This document shows positions 1 to 11,649 of a stretch of 64,000 bases of DNA, one piece after another; within the stretch, counting starts at the first letter, position 1, and each line of letters opens with the position of its first letter. The notes under the pieces are model-generated. The model was not told where the DNA came from. It saw nothing but the letters and a program-made list of their open reading frames with translations, and searched no databases. Where the stretch lies: positions 434,001-498,000 of the forward strand of contig NC_064681.1 of assembly GCF_023278565.1 (NCBI RefSeq), read 5' to 3'. A program made the position numbers and the translations under genes. The DNA comes from Colletotrichum lupini. Lineage: Eukaryota; Ascomycota; Sordariomycetes; Glomerellales; Glomerellaceae.

Positions 1-988
1 GGATCCTCGCCGCCGCCTCCCGCCGCCCGCGCGTGAAGTGACCCGTCGGCGAGCCGAGGTGCTCCGACAGTCTGTGGATCTGCGCGCTGCGGCAGCCGTG
101 CAGCGGGGAGGCGTCGTAGAAGAATTCCAGCCGCTGATCCGGGTCCTGCTCCCTGTCTTGATTCCGGTTCTGGGTGAGGACCTGGAAGCCCGTGCAGCGG
201 AGGAGGTACGGCGACCGCGCGGCGTGTAACAAGGTAGCGAGCTTGAGCGTTTTGCGGCATATATCCGGGTCATCCCGCGGCATGGCCCTCGTCTCAATAA
301 TAGTATTCGCGTCGCGGAACCGCAGGCACGAGGCCGTGACAGACACGCCGTCGACTCCGTCAGCGCCAGGGGTATGACACATATCATCACTCGCGAGGAG
401 CAAGCTTGCGATCAAGGGGGCATCCCCTCTCTGGATTCGAATCTGCCAGATATCGTGCTCGAGACTCGGGTCCCGCCCCACGGCGATATCGCGCAGCTGC
501 ACGGCGCGCGTATCCCGGCTGAAGAGGTCTTGGTTGAGCACGCGCTTGATGGCGAGCACGACGTCGGCGCGGATCTCGTCGTTGAGAGCTTTCACCTGCC
601 TGTGGGTTTCGAGGAGGAGTTTCGGGTACTGTGGGCTTGCGAGGCATGTCTCTGCCGGCCCCGCCGTCACCGGGCTCTGTTGAAAGAGGCGGAGGGTCTC
701 GTTGGCTCGTCTAAAGGAATATCTGCAGATGTTGAGGTCCACCGGCGTGAGGCCGCGGAATGTGGTTGATGATGGCTCGAGGTGGCAGATTTGGTCGTTG
801 TAGATAAGTCTATATAGGGTGGTTGTGCGGTATAGTTCGGACTGGAGCTGGTTCATCTGTCTTCGCGTCTGTAAGTGGATCGTCTTGGTAGCGTTAGCCA
901 AGTCGACTAGTTGACGGGCAGTCTCCTCGGCTCTGAAGACCACTTCCCCCAGACCATTGGTGCTGTCGTTGCTATTGCTATTCGTCAT
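1..988 (-). CDS. Unrecognised protein, 3' part cut by window edge
   Basis: An uninterrupted minus-strand reading frame runs from an ATG at 988-986 to position 1 without a stop, giving about 329 codons, so the 3' part of the gene lies outside the window. The protein is soluble with no signal peptide. It opens with a Ser/Asn-rich stretch, then a helical segment (roughly residues 15-110, rich in Leu, Gln and Arg). A mixed alpha/beta region follows, and it ends in an Arg-rich segment. The order 'helical N-part, then a beta-like region, then Leu-rich helices' recalls fungal kinase-like signalling proteins, but no catalytic motif is visible in the part present. The family is not identified. Codon third positions are G/C rich over the whole frame, as in the confident genes here, which supports real coding. 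Confidence 0.6.
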   Translation of the reverse strand, partial: MTNSNSNDSTNGLGEVVFRAEETARQLVDLANATKTIHLQTRRQMNQLQSELYRTTTLYRLIYNDQICHLEPSSTTFRGLTPVDLNICRYSFRRANETLRLFQQSPVTAGPAETCLASPQYPKLLLETHRQVKALNDEIRADVVLAIKRVLNQDLFSRDTRAVQLRDIAVGRDPSLEHDIWQIRIQRGDAPLIASLLLASDDMCHTPGADGVDGVSVTASCLRFRDANTIIETRAMPRDDPDICRKTLKLATLLHAARSPYLLRCTGFQVLTQNRNQDREQDPDQRLEFFYDASPLHGCRSAQIHRLSEHLGSPTGHFTRGRREAAARI

Positions 989-3092
989 GTCTGCGTCGAT
1001 ATATCGAGTCTTACTCAACTCGTGGACGAGCACATCAACGACGCAGCAGTGGGTTGTTATACACAACCTGGAACCATGTTGGAGGGTATCCCGACACAAC
1101 GGTTCACTCTCCCGGTTCCGGGGGGTGTTCCCACAGTTGTCGAACCCGGCAGCACGAACGTTACCTCGGAAAACATACGCAGCACACCGGCAAAATTGCG
1201 GTACAGTAACTGAATCGGGTTTCAAGAATCAGATCCTGCCCGACTGGCGGCACACGTAGATCTCTGCGGGACACCGAGTCGTGTATCATGCCATTGTGGC
1301 AGACACTCAGCTTCCAACGACTCGTCTTTTGGTCGTTTTGCCATCCAACAAAGTCCCCTCCCCCTCCTTCTTTTCCATTTCAGCCTTGCTAGGTTCCTCA
1401 ACGGAGAGGGGCCCGCCAGTGTATTCAGGAACGAAGCTAGGCCCATGACATCACCCCCGAGAGAATGCATATCATCAACCTCGAAGGCCGAAATGCTGGG
1501 TCCGACGCAGTGGCTCATGTACCATACGTCAAGGAGACTGAGGGGGTTCGGGAACTAGACATGTTGTTGCGGGCCAATTATTCAAGCGCTTAGCAGCCAA
1601 GTCACAAGCCAAACGACCCGGCAATGTTGCCAGCGTGGTGTCAGCAACCCTATTCCAACCACCGTGTGGGCTGGCTCGATTCATTGTCGAATAGAGACCC
1701 TGACCCGAGCGATATTGGACGTTGGTTATGGGTACGGAGTAGGTACGAAGTACGGGTATGCAAGCTGAAAGTGAGTCGGAAAAAGAAACGTTCCCGGCTT
1801 CCTATGAAGGACGGTGAAGGGCCCCTTGGTACCTTTCGCGTGGGACTGATGCGCCACCTGGCGTATCTTAGCTGCCCGTATCGGCCAAGTTCCGCATTGT
1901 CAATTCCCATCTTGCCCTCATGGCCATATGGTTTTAGTCCCAGACGGTCGCGGCGGTGTATGAGGGGAACAGAGGGAGTAAAACGAATAAAAGACAAAGA
2001 GCCATTTCCACGTAAGCGATGGAAGGCCAGGGGTTTCATGGCATTAGGGCAGGTCGGCGAGCTTACTCGTCTTCGGCGGCCACGCCGATTCGGGGAGCCT
2101 AGTAGTAGTGCCCTCAAGTCTGATCCGTTGATAGGACCTCTTAACGCATCCCCATATGCCCGCATATGCAGCTGGCCCTTTCGGGCATGTAGTCCATCGA
2201 GGTAGGAGTCCGACGTGCTGTTGATATCGTCGCTGGCGGGGTCAGTTTTTGCTGCCTGAGCAGCTTGCCACTTCAAACAAAGCGATTCGGCATCCCAAGA
2301 TTCCCCGAGAGACGCCCTTGCCGAAGATGTCGTCGGCGTTGGGATTCGGTACCCGTGCAAGAGGGGTTCCGCTCCGTACACGGCCCGGCCACCAACTGTC
2401 ATATCAGCCAAGGTTGTATTCCATAGTCGAGCTGCTTAGTAATAAGATGAAATCCCATGAACAGAGGCCAAGCCAAGTCTCCTCGCTCGAAATCAGGGTT
2501 CGATCAAGGCCTCGACTCTGGTTCGGGAGCTTGCGTGGGGGTGCCTGGGCGAATATGTCGCACACAGCTCGAATGACACAATGGCGCAGATGTCTCGGGA
2601 TTTCCGTCGAGGATCCATACTGGCGGTACGCTGGTCAAGCTAGCTATCAACCCGTCTTTTGGTCACGTTACTACGCGGGGAATCGCGGAATGCTACCGCG
2701 GGGATCCATTTGCTGTTCCGTATAGAGTATACTCTTCAGCCAAAGCACATACGGCACAACGACCATAACGCATGATTCGAGTCAGAACGCGGTTTGCTTT
2801 CTTTCTCTTGCAATTTTTTGGGCCGTGAAATATTGGCCTTGTTGTATATCGAATTAGAAAAAGGAAGTGTCTAGGAACCAGATCTGAGAAGCGTGACGTG
2901 TCTGATGCATGACATGACATGACAGGGTGGGTAGTCCGAAGCGCTCTGCGCCGTCTCCTCTTGCCTCCGCGACTGTTCCTGGATCGTGGCCGCAGCTGGT
3001 ACGTCAGTTTGGAACCATGCTACAACTTTACCTCGTCCCTCCCATGGACCCCTTAATGTACCCCACTTTGCTCGGCAGTTGCGATTCTAGGT
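989..3092. other. Intergenic region, 2.1 kb
   Basis: No convincing gene is seen. The longest frames (for example on the minus strand at 1650-2411) lack an ATG start or recognisable composition. The stretch contains one TACGGAGTA motif at 1733-1741 and a short (CATGA)n-like run near 2905-2922. The left part should hold the promoter of the leftmost gene. The right end is the 3' flank of the pyruvate carrier gene. Confidence 0.5.
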
Positions 3093-3898
3093 CTAGGAAG
3101 AGACGGCCTCCTTGACGTCCTCCTTGACATCCTTGGCCAGGTCACCAACACTCTTCTGAGATTGCTGCCACATGAGGATACGGGAGCACTGGACGACACC
3201 GACGACACCGAGGAAGAAGTTGACAGCAGCAAGACTGGACAGGTTAGTTGACACGTTCCCTTTGTGAGACCCTTCATGACATACAGGTAGTTCTTGGGCT
3301 TAATGATCAAGCACCAACGGGTCCAGATGATACCAGTGGCCGTCAGGGCACCGTTCTGGGTGAGAGACAGCTTCTCGGCGGGACGGGCAAAGTCAGCAAC
3401 ACCGGCAAGAACGAGAGCCCACTGTGTATTGCGTTGCCAGTCAGTATTCGTTCCATGGAGGCATTGCCAATTCTCTCGGGTATTTCTTCGTCCGGTCTAT
3501 ATCGACCTCCGACATCGCGACCGGACATCTGCAAGGGAGATACCCGGAGGTACCTTCAGCTACCAGGACTTCATACCTTCATAACGGGGGCCCTGGAACC
3601 ATCGGAGTCAGCGAACATGTCAAAAGAATACCATGCGAAGCCTTTGTATCGCATGTCGGGGACAGTCTACTCACCAGAAGTGCACCGTCTTGATTCCGAT
3701 GGGGCTGTCCCACATGCGCTTGAACCAGCTAACCTGGGCATCGGCGGACGCAGTCGAGCTCTGCCATCTCTTGGAGCTCTCGCGGAACTGGGCGCGGAAC
3801 TGGGAGGTGCGGAAAGCGTTGCGGATCTGAGCACCGGCAAAGACCTGCTGGCGGAAGGCAGGGCGCGCGGCCTTGAAGAAGTTGTTGGCGGGGGCCAT
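3093..3898 (-). CDS. MPC2: Mitochondrial pyruvate carrier subunit 2
   Basis: Subunit of the inner-membrane heterodimer that imports pyruvate into the mitochondrial matrix. Four exons join in frame: 3898-3675, 3592-3577, 3421-3285 and 3234-3093, giving 172 aa. The MPC core spans about residues 60-150. It contains the diagnostic segments F-W-A-P-V-M-K-W, D-F-A-R-P-A-E-K-L-S and I-W-T-R-W-C-L-I-I-K-P-K-N-Y, followed by the membrane segment A-V-N-F-F-L-G-V-V-G. The first ~55 residues are Arg/Ala/Ser-rich with few acidic residues, as expected for a matrix-targeting extension. The tail is Lys/Asp/Glu-rich. Exon 2 is only 16 nt and encodes the A-P-V-M-K of the signature, so it is required. The gene is divergent from the complex I gene at 4648. 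Family assignment is certain; whether it corresponds to yeast Mpc2 or Mpc3 cannot be told. Confidence 0.96.
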
Positions 3899-4647
3899 TG
3901 TGACGAACTGTCAAAGCTATAGCTTTTCTTTTCGTGTGTATATGTCGTCGGAAACTCGGGTTCGGAGGATCGATTGAGAAGGGATCTCAATTCACGCGGA
4001 GGCAGAGGTGGTTTGGAGCGGAGAGGGTTTTCCTTTCGATAGACGCACGGGAGGGATGGAGAGGAGAGGTTGAGGCGAGGTTGAGGGACGCAGATGCGTT
4101 GAGGTTTGGGACGTCCGAAGATGAGCGGGCAGCTTTTTTTGGCCCGGGAGCACGAGCGAGCGCATACGGTGCACTGCGAGGTAAGGCGCACGGCAGCTCT
4201 CAGCGAGCAAACAGCGTCCGTCAACCGGAGATAAGCGGGGACAACCCGTCGAGGGAAAAAAAGTTGACTGCGGGAGCACTGACCAGGTCGACCTCACCTT
4301 CCAATTTCCATTTGAACCTTAGCACCTTACGTAATACTCGCCTGTCTGTAGCTGCGTACCTTGAAAAACGGCCCCTAGATCGGGGGTGTTGAGTTGTGCA
4401 TATGCATAAGTCCACAGCTCCAGGAGTCCAACCAATCAGTAATACCCAATTAGACAAGTTATGCTCATCATGAGTTCCCGACCGCCTTATGCAAAATTCC
4501 CTGACCCACCTCGAACCGTGAGCATCTCGTTAACTTCAATCCTCGCCAGTCCGTCCACCAGCAAAGAGGCTCCTCCAATCGATCCGAATCCCGCCAATTG
4601 ACCCAACCGCCGCCCGTCCGCACCTCCTTCGCGCAGCCCCAGCCACG
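3899..4647. promoter_or_regulatory. Shared divergent promoter of MPC2 and NDUFA2
   Basis: A stretch of 749 bp separates the two outward-facing start codons (3898 minus, 4648 plus). It has no coding content of its own; the frames seen in it are shadows. Both genes encode mitochondrial inner-membrane components, so joint regulation is plausible but is an inference. Confidence 0.6.
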
Positions 4648-5197
4648 ATGTCGAGCAAGTACGCATTCACAAAGGCCCTCAAGGAGGTGCGCTTCCTTTT
4701 CTGCCAGACGGGCGAGCACAGCGCCGCGACCCGGTACGTTTCCTCGACTTCCCTACACACGCTCAGCGCATGTACACCCCAACCTCGAAACCTCCCAACG
4801 ACGACGACGACACCAACCGCTCGCATCACCTCGATCCCCCGCTAACCCCTCATCGCAATAGCAACTTCGTCGCAAGAGCCTACCCCACGATGAAGAAGAA
4901 CAACCCCCAGACTCCCATCCTCATCCGCGAGGCCGCCGGCACACTACCCAAGATCTACGCGAGATACGGTCAGAACTACTTCCCAATGATACAGAATGAA
5001 TACCGAATGCTGATGAGGTACTCTTTCTCAAACAGAATTCGGCGTCGAAAAGAGCCAGTCGCTGGAAGGTGAGAGTCACCCTCCTCCCTCCTTCAATCTC
5101 TCTCGAGGACGCTCAGTGGCTAACATGCTCCGCAAAAGGCCTGTCGGACAAGCAGATCGAGGACACAGTTACGACCCTGGTGAAGAACGGCGCATAA
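4648..5197 (+). CDS. NADH dehydrogenase (complex I) B8/NDUFA2 subunit
   Basis: Accessory subunit of mitochondrial complex I with a thioredoxin-like fold (L51/S25/CI-B8 domain). Exons 4648-4733, 4862-4968, 5036-5068 and 5139-5197 join in frame to give 94 aa, the usual length of the family. Diagnostic parts are the N-terminal helix K-E-V-R-F-L-F-C-Q-T-G, then N-F-V-A-R-A-Y-P-T-M-K-K-N-N-P-Q-T-P-I-L-I-R-E-A and a C-terminal helix ending in K-N-G-A. The third exon is 33 nt. All introns begin GT and end AG, and reading phase is kept throughout. The neighbouring divergent gene is MPC2. In Neurospora the equivalent is the 10.5-kDa subunit. Confidence 0.95.
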
Positions 5198-5816
5198 ACG
5201 TATAAACCCAGGCGGGGACAATTGAACGAATAGACCAAAACAAGGACCTTTTGTACCATCACCATGTTGTTGAGAATGACGAGCCGAAAGTTGTATTGAA
5301 ACTGAACTCAGCAAGCTGCCGATGAATGAAACTAGGCGCCATGGTAACAGTTCGGGGTTATCTGTGTTTGCAAAGTACCATTTCTACGACGATCCCATAT
5401 GCGGTCTGCTGGATAGTGTCCACAACCCCCGGGATGTTCACTGTGCCCTTGATCAGACGAGGCTCTGGGAGAAGACGAGTTCACTTTAGGTCACCTATGA
5501 CGGGGCTCACAACCACCCAAGTAAGCATTCGAGCAATAAACGGTCAGATAGAGAGTCTTCCGAGCAATGTTCATTCTATTTCTTCGCAACTACTAAGCCA
5601 CAAGCGCGAGCTATGGGTATCACTCAAACACAAATCCTTCTCAAGGAACGAATTCAAATCCTCCCTATCACCTGCTTCTGAGATACCTCCCCAACAGGCT
5701 CTCCAATCTACAGAAAAGCTCTTAGTCAGCCCTGTCCTGTCACATATGCTTCCGTCTTTCCGTATTTGTTCGTATCGCGCCCAAATCATTTCCCCCCAAA
5801 CATCGAACATCCTTGT
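5198..5816. other. Convergent intergenic region
   Basis: 3' flanks of NDUFA2 (plus strand) and the large RNA-binding gene (minus strand). No gene or repeat is seen in these 619 bp. Confidence 0.5.
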
Positions 5817-8800
5817 CTAATGCTTGCCACTGCCCTCCTGAGGGAGCGCGCCCGAGGATGTCTTGTCCTTGGTCTTGTTCTCACTGCTCATGCTGCTGGT
5901 AGGAGTGGTGGTGCTGCTCTTTGCAGCAGTTGATGTTGCACGCGCTTTGCCCCAGACGCTGGCCGCAGGTAGGCTGGAAGCAGGCAAGGGAGCAGGCGGC
6001 AGGGACGGGAAGTCGTCTTTACTTGCAACAGAAAGCTTTCTGTTGTGCGTCCCAGGGGCATGTTGCGGTTGCTGGACGTGCTTATTTTGCTTCTTAGGCG
6101 AAGGGTTGTTCTTCTGCGGTTCTTGCTTACCCTGTTGATGCTGCCCGTGCTGTTCGCGATCGCTGCTAAGCTGTTGCTGCTTTTTCTTGCTAGCGCCCTT
6201 CTTCGCACGCTGTCTTTGACCGTTGCCACTGCTAGCATTTGATGGCTGTGGGACGGGCGTACCACCTTCAGCGGGGTGGTCCTGCTTTGCCTTCGCCATG
6301 CTCTCGGGTGCCGAATTTTGCGTGCCTTCATCTTGGACTGGCACTTCACCAGTTGTAGAACTCACTCCATTGTCGACGCCATCTTCAGCACCATGTCCCT
6401 GACACTGTTCAGCTTGAGCTTTGGGAGGCGTTGGTCCTGGAGTGAGAGTTCGGGATGTGACCGATGAACTGCGAGAAAAGTTGCGTTGATGCTGAGTGGT
6501 CTTCACTGGGATCGGTACCAATGGAATTGGCGCCAGCTTCACCCTATGAAAAGCAGGGCGCGGTACAGGCGACACAAACTCCTTTGCCTTTGGATTGAGT
6601 TGCATGGTTGACTTTGCCGTCGCTCCGCTCTCAACCACGGACGTTTCTGGTGAAAACTTCGGTTCAGGCGTCCTGGCCGACGATGGAGTTGCTGGGGTCG
6701 ATAAGACCTTGGGCGAGCTGTTGCCAGAGCAGCTTTCCTGGGCTGTGGTGAAGCTCATCTGTGAAGTACTCGCAGCAGATGGAAGACCGCCGTCGACGAC
6801 ATGGGCCTCCTTTAGGATGGTGGCTGCTCCAGAACTAGAACCTTCTCGTACAGCAATGTTCAGCTGAGCCGGCTGCTTGTTGCGATTCTTCGGCATTCGA
6901 AGTGAGCCGCCAGCGTTGGCTCGAAAGCTTTTGTTAGGCGGCTCCGGGAGACTTGACTTTCCTGGAGACGCTTCTGTTGCAACGATATCCCTGGCCTTCG
7001 TGATGATGTCGGCCGTCTCTGATGCACCAGTCTGGGTTTCCGCCGGGATATGAAGAGTTTTATCATCGGCGGCCACAGTCGAGGCGTCGCCAATGGGCAG
7101 AGACTCATCTTGACTTCCTGATGTCGGCTTCTTCTTCTTTTTCTTGTTTCTCTTGGTCTTCTTCTTTGAAGCATCGTCGGCCATAGCGGTGATTGGAACC
7201 CCTGAGATTAAGCCCGCATCGATCAAGCTGTCGAGTGCATGTCCAGAATTCAAGCGAAGGCTATCGCTAGGCCCATCTTCGTCAGGAAACGAAGTCTTGA
7301 GGAACGAAGAGCTACTTCTTCCTGGCATGTGAGGCACCACGTCGAAGACCTCGACACTGCTGGTATCTCTGTGAGAAAAAACCTTCCTGTACTTTCCCTT
7401 GCCATACGTGGGACTCTGCGCAAGAGGCTCAGGGGCTATGACTCCTTCTTCCGGGACAGGCGAGACGTGAGGTGTAACCTTCGCAGATTCTTCAGATGGT
7501 CCCTGGTCACGAAGAGCGCCGAATTTGTGTTCCTTCTCACTGGGAGAGGCAGGGGGGCTTTTCTTGAACGGAGAGGCTACCGATTCACTGGCGTCCGGAG
7601 TAAAGACAGCCTTGCCAGACGAGTCAGATTCTCCGTGTACTTCAGTGCCCATCGAGGTTTTCGTCAGCTTTTGAGGTGTCGCCGGCAAGTTGACGACAAT
7701 GACTTTGCACGGACTGTTGGAAATCCGAGGGCTGTCATGCTTGGTTGTCTTCTCTTCATCGGGAATGACCTCCTCGGAAGGCGGCTTCGATTGCGACTCA
7801 GCTTCACTTGACTGTTGCAAAGCTAGATCGACAGTCGGTTTGGCTTGTGTCGGCTTGACGTCTTCGGGCAGTTCAGTTTTCCCCTGCAGCACAGTGGCTT
7901 GGTCTGCGGTGGGCAGTGGAATAATTAAATTAGTTACCGCTTCGGGCTGAGAACCATGTACTGCTTTGCCCTGCGATTTTGATGGACGAGGAATTATGTA
8001 CTGCTCCAAGGAGACTGCTTGAGATCGAGAGTCCATACGAGCAGATAGAGACTGGCTCTGGGTGAATTGGACCTGGCTGCTAGCCCGAGATTGCTGAGAC
8101 CCTTCATACGAGTTCGGGATTCTATGCTGTTCAGTCGCGTCCCGGCTGCCCTTGGAATACATCAAGCTTCCATAACGCGTATGGTGGATAGGTCGCGTCT
8201 GGAGCATACAGTGAAGCTCTGCGCACTCAACATCCTTTGCGCATGCAATCTCAGTGATGCGAGAACCCTCTTTGAATCTGAACGAGAGCACCTGATATCA
8301 GTAGAATTCCTAGCCTGGACGAATGTTGCCACTTACCTGACAAAAAAGTTGGGTAAATCTTTCTGGTCCTTGAGAGCCAATCTGTTGACTTTCTCAACCT
8401 CTCCCCACCGAGACATCACAGCATGGACCTTTTCAGACAGGTCATCTCTAATCAGATGAGAGGTGAGCTGAACGAAGACAGATCGTTCACGAGCCTCACA
8501 AGAAGGACACTCGCAAGGCGCGTAGGCCCATTTGTTATCGCCAAGCTTTTCATGTTGATTTGTGCAAGTGAAAGTTTGTTTAGACGCGGAAGAACGGGAT
8601 AATGCACGGCCGCGATTCTCCTTGGTTGGAGAACGACGGAAAACGGGCCCATGAATCGAGTCATCTGCATTGTGGACCTTCTCCCATCCTTTTAAATCGC
8701 CACGGGTGCGCTGCTGATGATGAGAAGGGCCGTTCGAGTTAGGCGCTGCTCGCGAGTTGAATCTTGTCTCAAATCGCGGATGGCCCATTTGCGAGCCGCG

Positions 8801-10531
8801 GTCGCCTGCTTGGCCAAAATGGGGGTCTGTTGATGCGTTCCGCTTGCCGTTGTGTCTCTGAAAGGAAACCAGCTCAGGTGCCGCTCCGGGAAAAGCAGCA
8901 GATTGAGCACGCTGCTGCGCGCCGCCCACGGGAACAGAGCCCGGTATTTGCGCCGAATGCCCAGCGTTGTTGAAGCGGTTGTCATTAGGTCTTTGAGGAG
9001 ACGGAATGACCTGCGAGGGTGGGCCGTAACGGCGATTTCCAGGACCAGCAGGAGGTTCCATGGGTCCATGGGGAGGCCCATGAGGAAGTCCACGAGAGGG
9101 TCCATTAGGAGGTCCACGAGATGGTCCATGAGAGTGCCCTTGAGAGTGCCCTTGAGGGGGGGCATGAGAGGGAGCATGAAGGGGGCTAACGGGGCCAAGA
9201 TAGGGCTGAGGCATACCATGTGGACCTGTAGTGAAAGGCGTGCTGAATGGATGACCATCAGGTCTAATAGCATGAGGGTAAAAGGTGGACCCTCCCGGAC
9301 CTGCATTTTCGCCTCTGGATATCGAAGTTTGATTCGTTTGCGCAACGTTGGGAAGCAAACGACCAGGCAGCTGACGAGAACCATCGTTACCATGGCCATG
9401 ACTTGCCGAAAAGGTCTGCCGCTTGTCCGCTGGGGTACCCTCGGGGTAGCTGACGCGATTCACGGCCGTGGCAACATCGTGATGGAGATGGTCGATTGGA
9501 GTTTGCCTAGATGTACCGCTCACGATCAATGGCTTCGGAGGAGAGGCTTTGGCAGCCGGGCTCGTTTGGGAAAGCGGGGAGTCGGGGCTGCCCTTCGTCA
9601 GGTTTGGGGCGGTTGATGCTGGGGCAAGTCCACTAGGAGTATCTTGAACGGGTTGACCCGCTGACAAGGTTAGGTCAGGCGCTTTAACAGGTAACAGAGT
9701 CAACTCACCAAGCCAATGTTGCAGTGTGCCTCCTTCCCACTGGTACCCGAGGCTATTTTGCGGGTACAAGGCTGGTTGAGCCCATGGCTTGCCTAGAAGC
9801 TGATCATGTCGAAACTTCAGAGCATTGCGGACAAGTTCCATGCTGACAGGAGGCAATCCCTGGAGGTCAACGCGATCCTCTGAGCTCAGCAGATTGAGAA
9901 CGTCGCCCTGGAATTCTTTGAAGTCTAGCAGCTTCTTCTTGTTCTCGCTCTTTGCAGCCCATTCGTCGCACCAGTGACCAACTTCTGCAACGATTTCTTG
10001 ATGGAGGTTGCGAACGAGACATTGATTTTCGTGGTAGAGATGAAGCATCAGATTCCAAAGGTTCATCGCGCCTTGGAAGTAGATGTCATAGCAGTCGAAA
10101 TAATCATACAAGTCTTCCCAGAACTCCAGCTGCGGCATGGACTTCATGTGACTCCAATGCTTCTTGCGGATGGCATTGGCCCTCTCCTGGAGCTCTTCAG
10201 CGCTCCATAAATCAATCTGGCGTACTGGGAGGACGTGGCTAAGACCGCGAGTGGGAAACTCGCCATTGTTGGTGCTAAAAATAGCCTTGATCTCCTTCGT
10301 CGGCTGGTTGTAGAAGGCGATCGGAAGATTGTCTTCGATGTAAAGTCTAGGCGTCTCTGCCTCCTTGGTACCGACCATCTTGTAGCCGTCGGGAATTCCG
10401 TTGGGGTAGTAATGAGAGGAGGGCTTGGTAGGCATAGAGTTTGCCATCGTAGCGCCACTATCGTGATCGTTGTTCCTGGGGAAGCGCTGATCTTGGAAGG
10501 AGCCAGGTCCTCCATGGATGTTAGAAGCCAT
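5817..10531 (-). CDS. Large low-complexity protein with Cys cluster and RRM-like domain
   Basis: Two exons, 10531-8337 and 8277-5817, join in frame to give 1551 aa. The N-terminal third (about residues 40-290) is Trp- and aromatic-rich and looks folded. A long Pro/Gly/Ser region follows, with many H-G-P-x-x-G-P-like units around residues 450-490. At about 655-685 lies a cysteine cluster (C-T-N-Q-H, then C-E-C-P-S-C), directly before a segment resembling an RNA recognition motif: S-R-W-G-E-V-E-K-V-N-R, then P-N-F-F-V-R-F-K-E-G. The exon junction falls inside that last strand, which validates the splice. The C-terminal half is Ser/Thr/Pro/Lys-rich with a K-K-K-T-K-R-N-K-K-K-K-K-K tract and Gln-rich runs, probably disordered. 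The start M-A-S-N-I-H-G-G was chosen as the first methionine of the well-composed region. An in-frame ATG at 10831 would add 100 residues with a hydrophobic stretch. A role in RNA binding is an inference; no named orthologue is recognised. Confidence 0.82.
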
Positions 10532-11649
10532 ACTGCAAAGCTGCGTATATCCAACGTCGTTTGGCAACGGGATGATAGGCTTGCGGTGATGGGCTCGGAG
10601 GCAATGGAGGTAGAGAAAATGAGAATATTTCTGGTGGCGATTTTGGAGTAGGAGAGGGATTGATTTGGTGGTGGGAAGGGAGAAGAGACGATGAAGTGGG
10701 TGGTGTTGTTGTTTTTGGGACGAAGAGAGAGGGAGAAGGTCAAGACTCACAAGGCAAATGAAAAAAAGAAGCAGGAGAGAGGTTGGAAGGAAGGAGGCAG
10801 GTCCCAGAGATGTTTGTTGGGAAGGAATCATGGGTGGGTGCACCTGCCTGTAGATGAGAGCAGCAGTAGCATCAACGAGAAGAACGAAATATTCAGACGT
10901 TCACAGAGTGACACCTCTTAGACCGGTGAAGTGGAGGAAGCAGGACTCAGGCAGCAACATAGTTCCCGGCAGCTACATTTTTAGTAAGTACACCAGATAC
11001 GGCTCTCACATGGTAATCGCGTGAGCTTCCTGGGTCTTCCTTTTGTTGCGACGACTCCTACTTGATGTGTAGACACAATTTGCTGTATAGGTGGGTAGCC
11101 GGGATCTTCTTTCCCTTCTTTCACAGGAACTTGATATGAAAAGAGCGAGTGTTCTCTTCTTTCAGCCGTCTGGCATCTTTCCCAAGGTCATCATGCCCCT
11201 CATTGTAATGTTTATAGAGACAAACAAGTCTTACTCATTTGTTCCTGATAACGAATAAATGTAGTTGATGCAGCACACTTCCATTGAGGATCAGTAATAA
11301 GATGGGCTATCGTTGGTCCTGGAGAATTGAGGTAGCAGTGCTTGCATATGAGGTAAGGCTTTGCTCATCAGCGTGAACGAGCACTATTGCAGGAACATAG
11401 TACTCATCGGAACTCAACTTGGATCCTCGTCCGACAGCTATCAACAGATTGACGGCAGCCTACAGAAATAGCTACGAGCTAAATTTGGGCTTGATGGAAG
11501 CAATGGACGATATTTTACACGGCATAGAAGAGAGAAGAGTATATTCATCATTCAACTACTAATGTACCACTGGGGGAATGAGAACGCAGGTATCTGGATA
11601 ACAAGGACAAAGGAGCTGCTTTGAAACATCTGAAGAGAGCGTTCTTCTT
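10532..11649. other. Intergenic region upstream of the large RNA-binding gene
   Basis: 1.1 kb between the 5' end of the large gene (minus strand) and the 3' end of the FMP46-like gene (minus strand). The part next to 10531 is purine-rich on the plus strand (pyrimidine-rich on the coding strand), typical of a fungal 5' leader. No gene is seen. Confidence 0.5.

Noticed and set aside
1650..2411. 253-codon open frame on the minus strand
   Set aside because: It begins at a TTG rather than an ATG, has patchy composition with many Arg and Ser, overlaps an equally long frame on the other strand and shows no family feature.
2460..2520. GGTTCGATC resembling a tRNA B box
   Set aside because: No A box or pairing acceptor stem upstream within tRNA distance.
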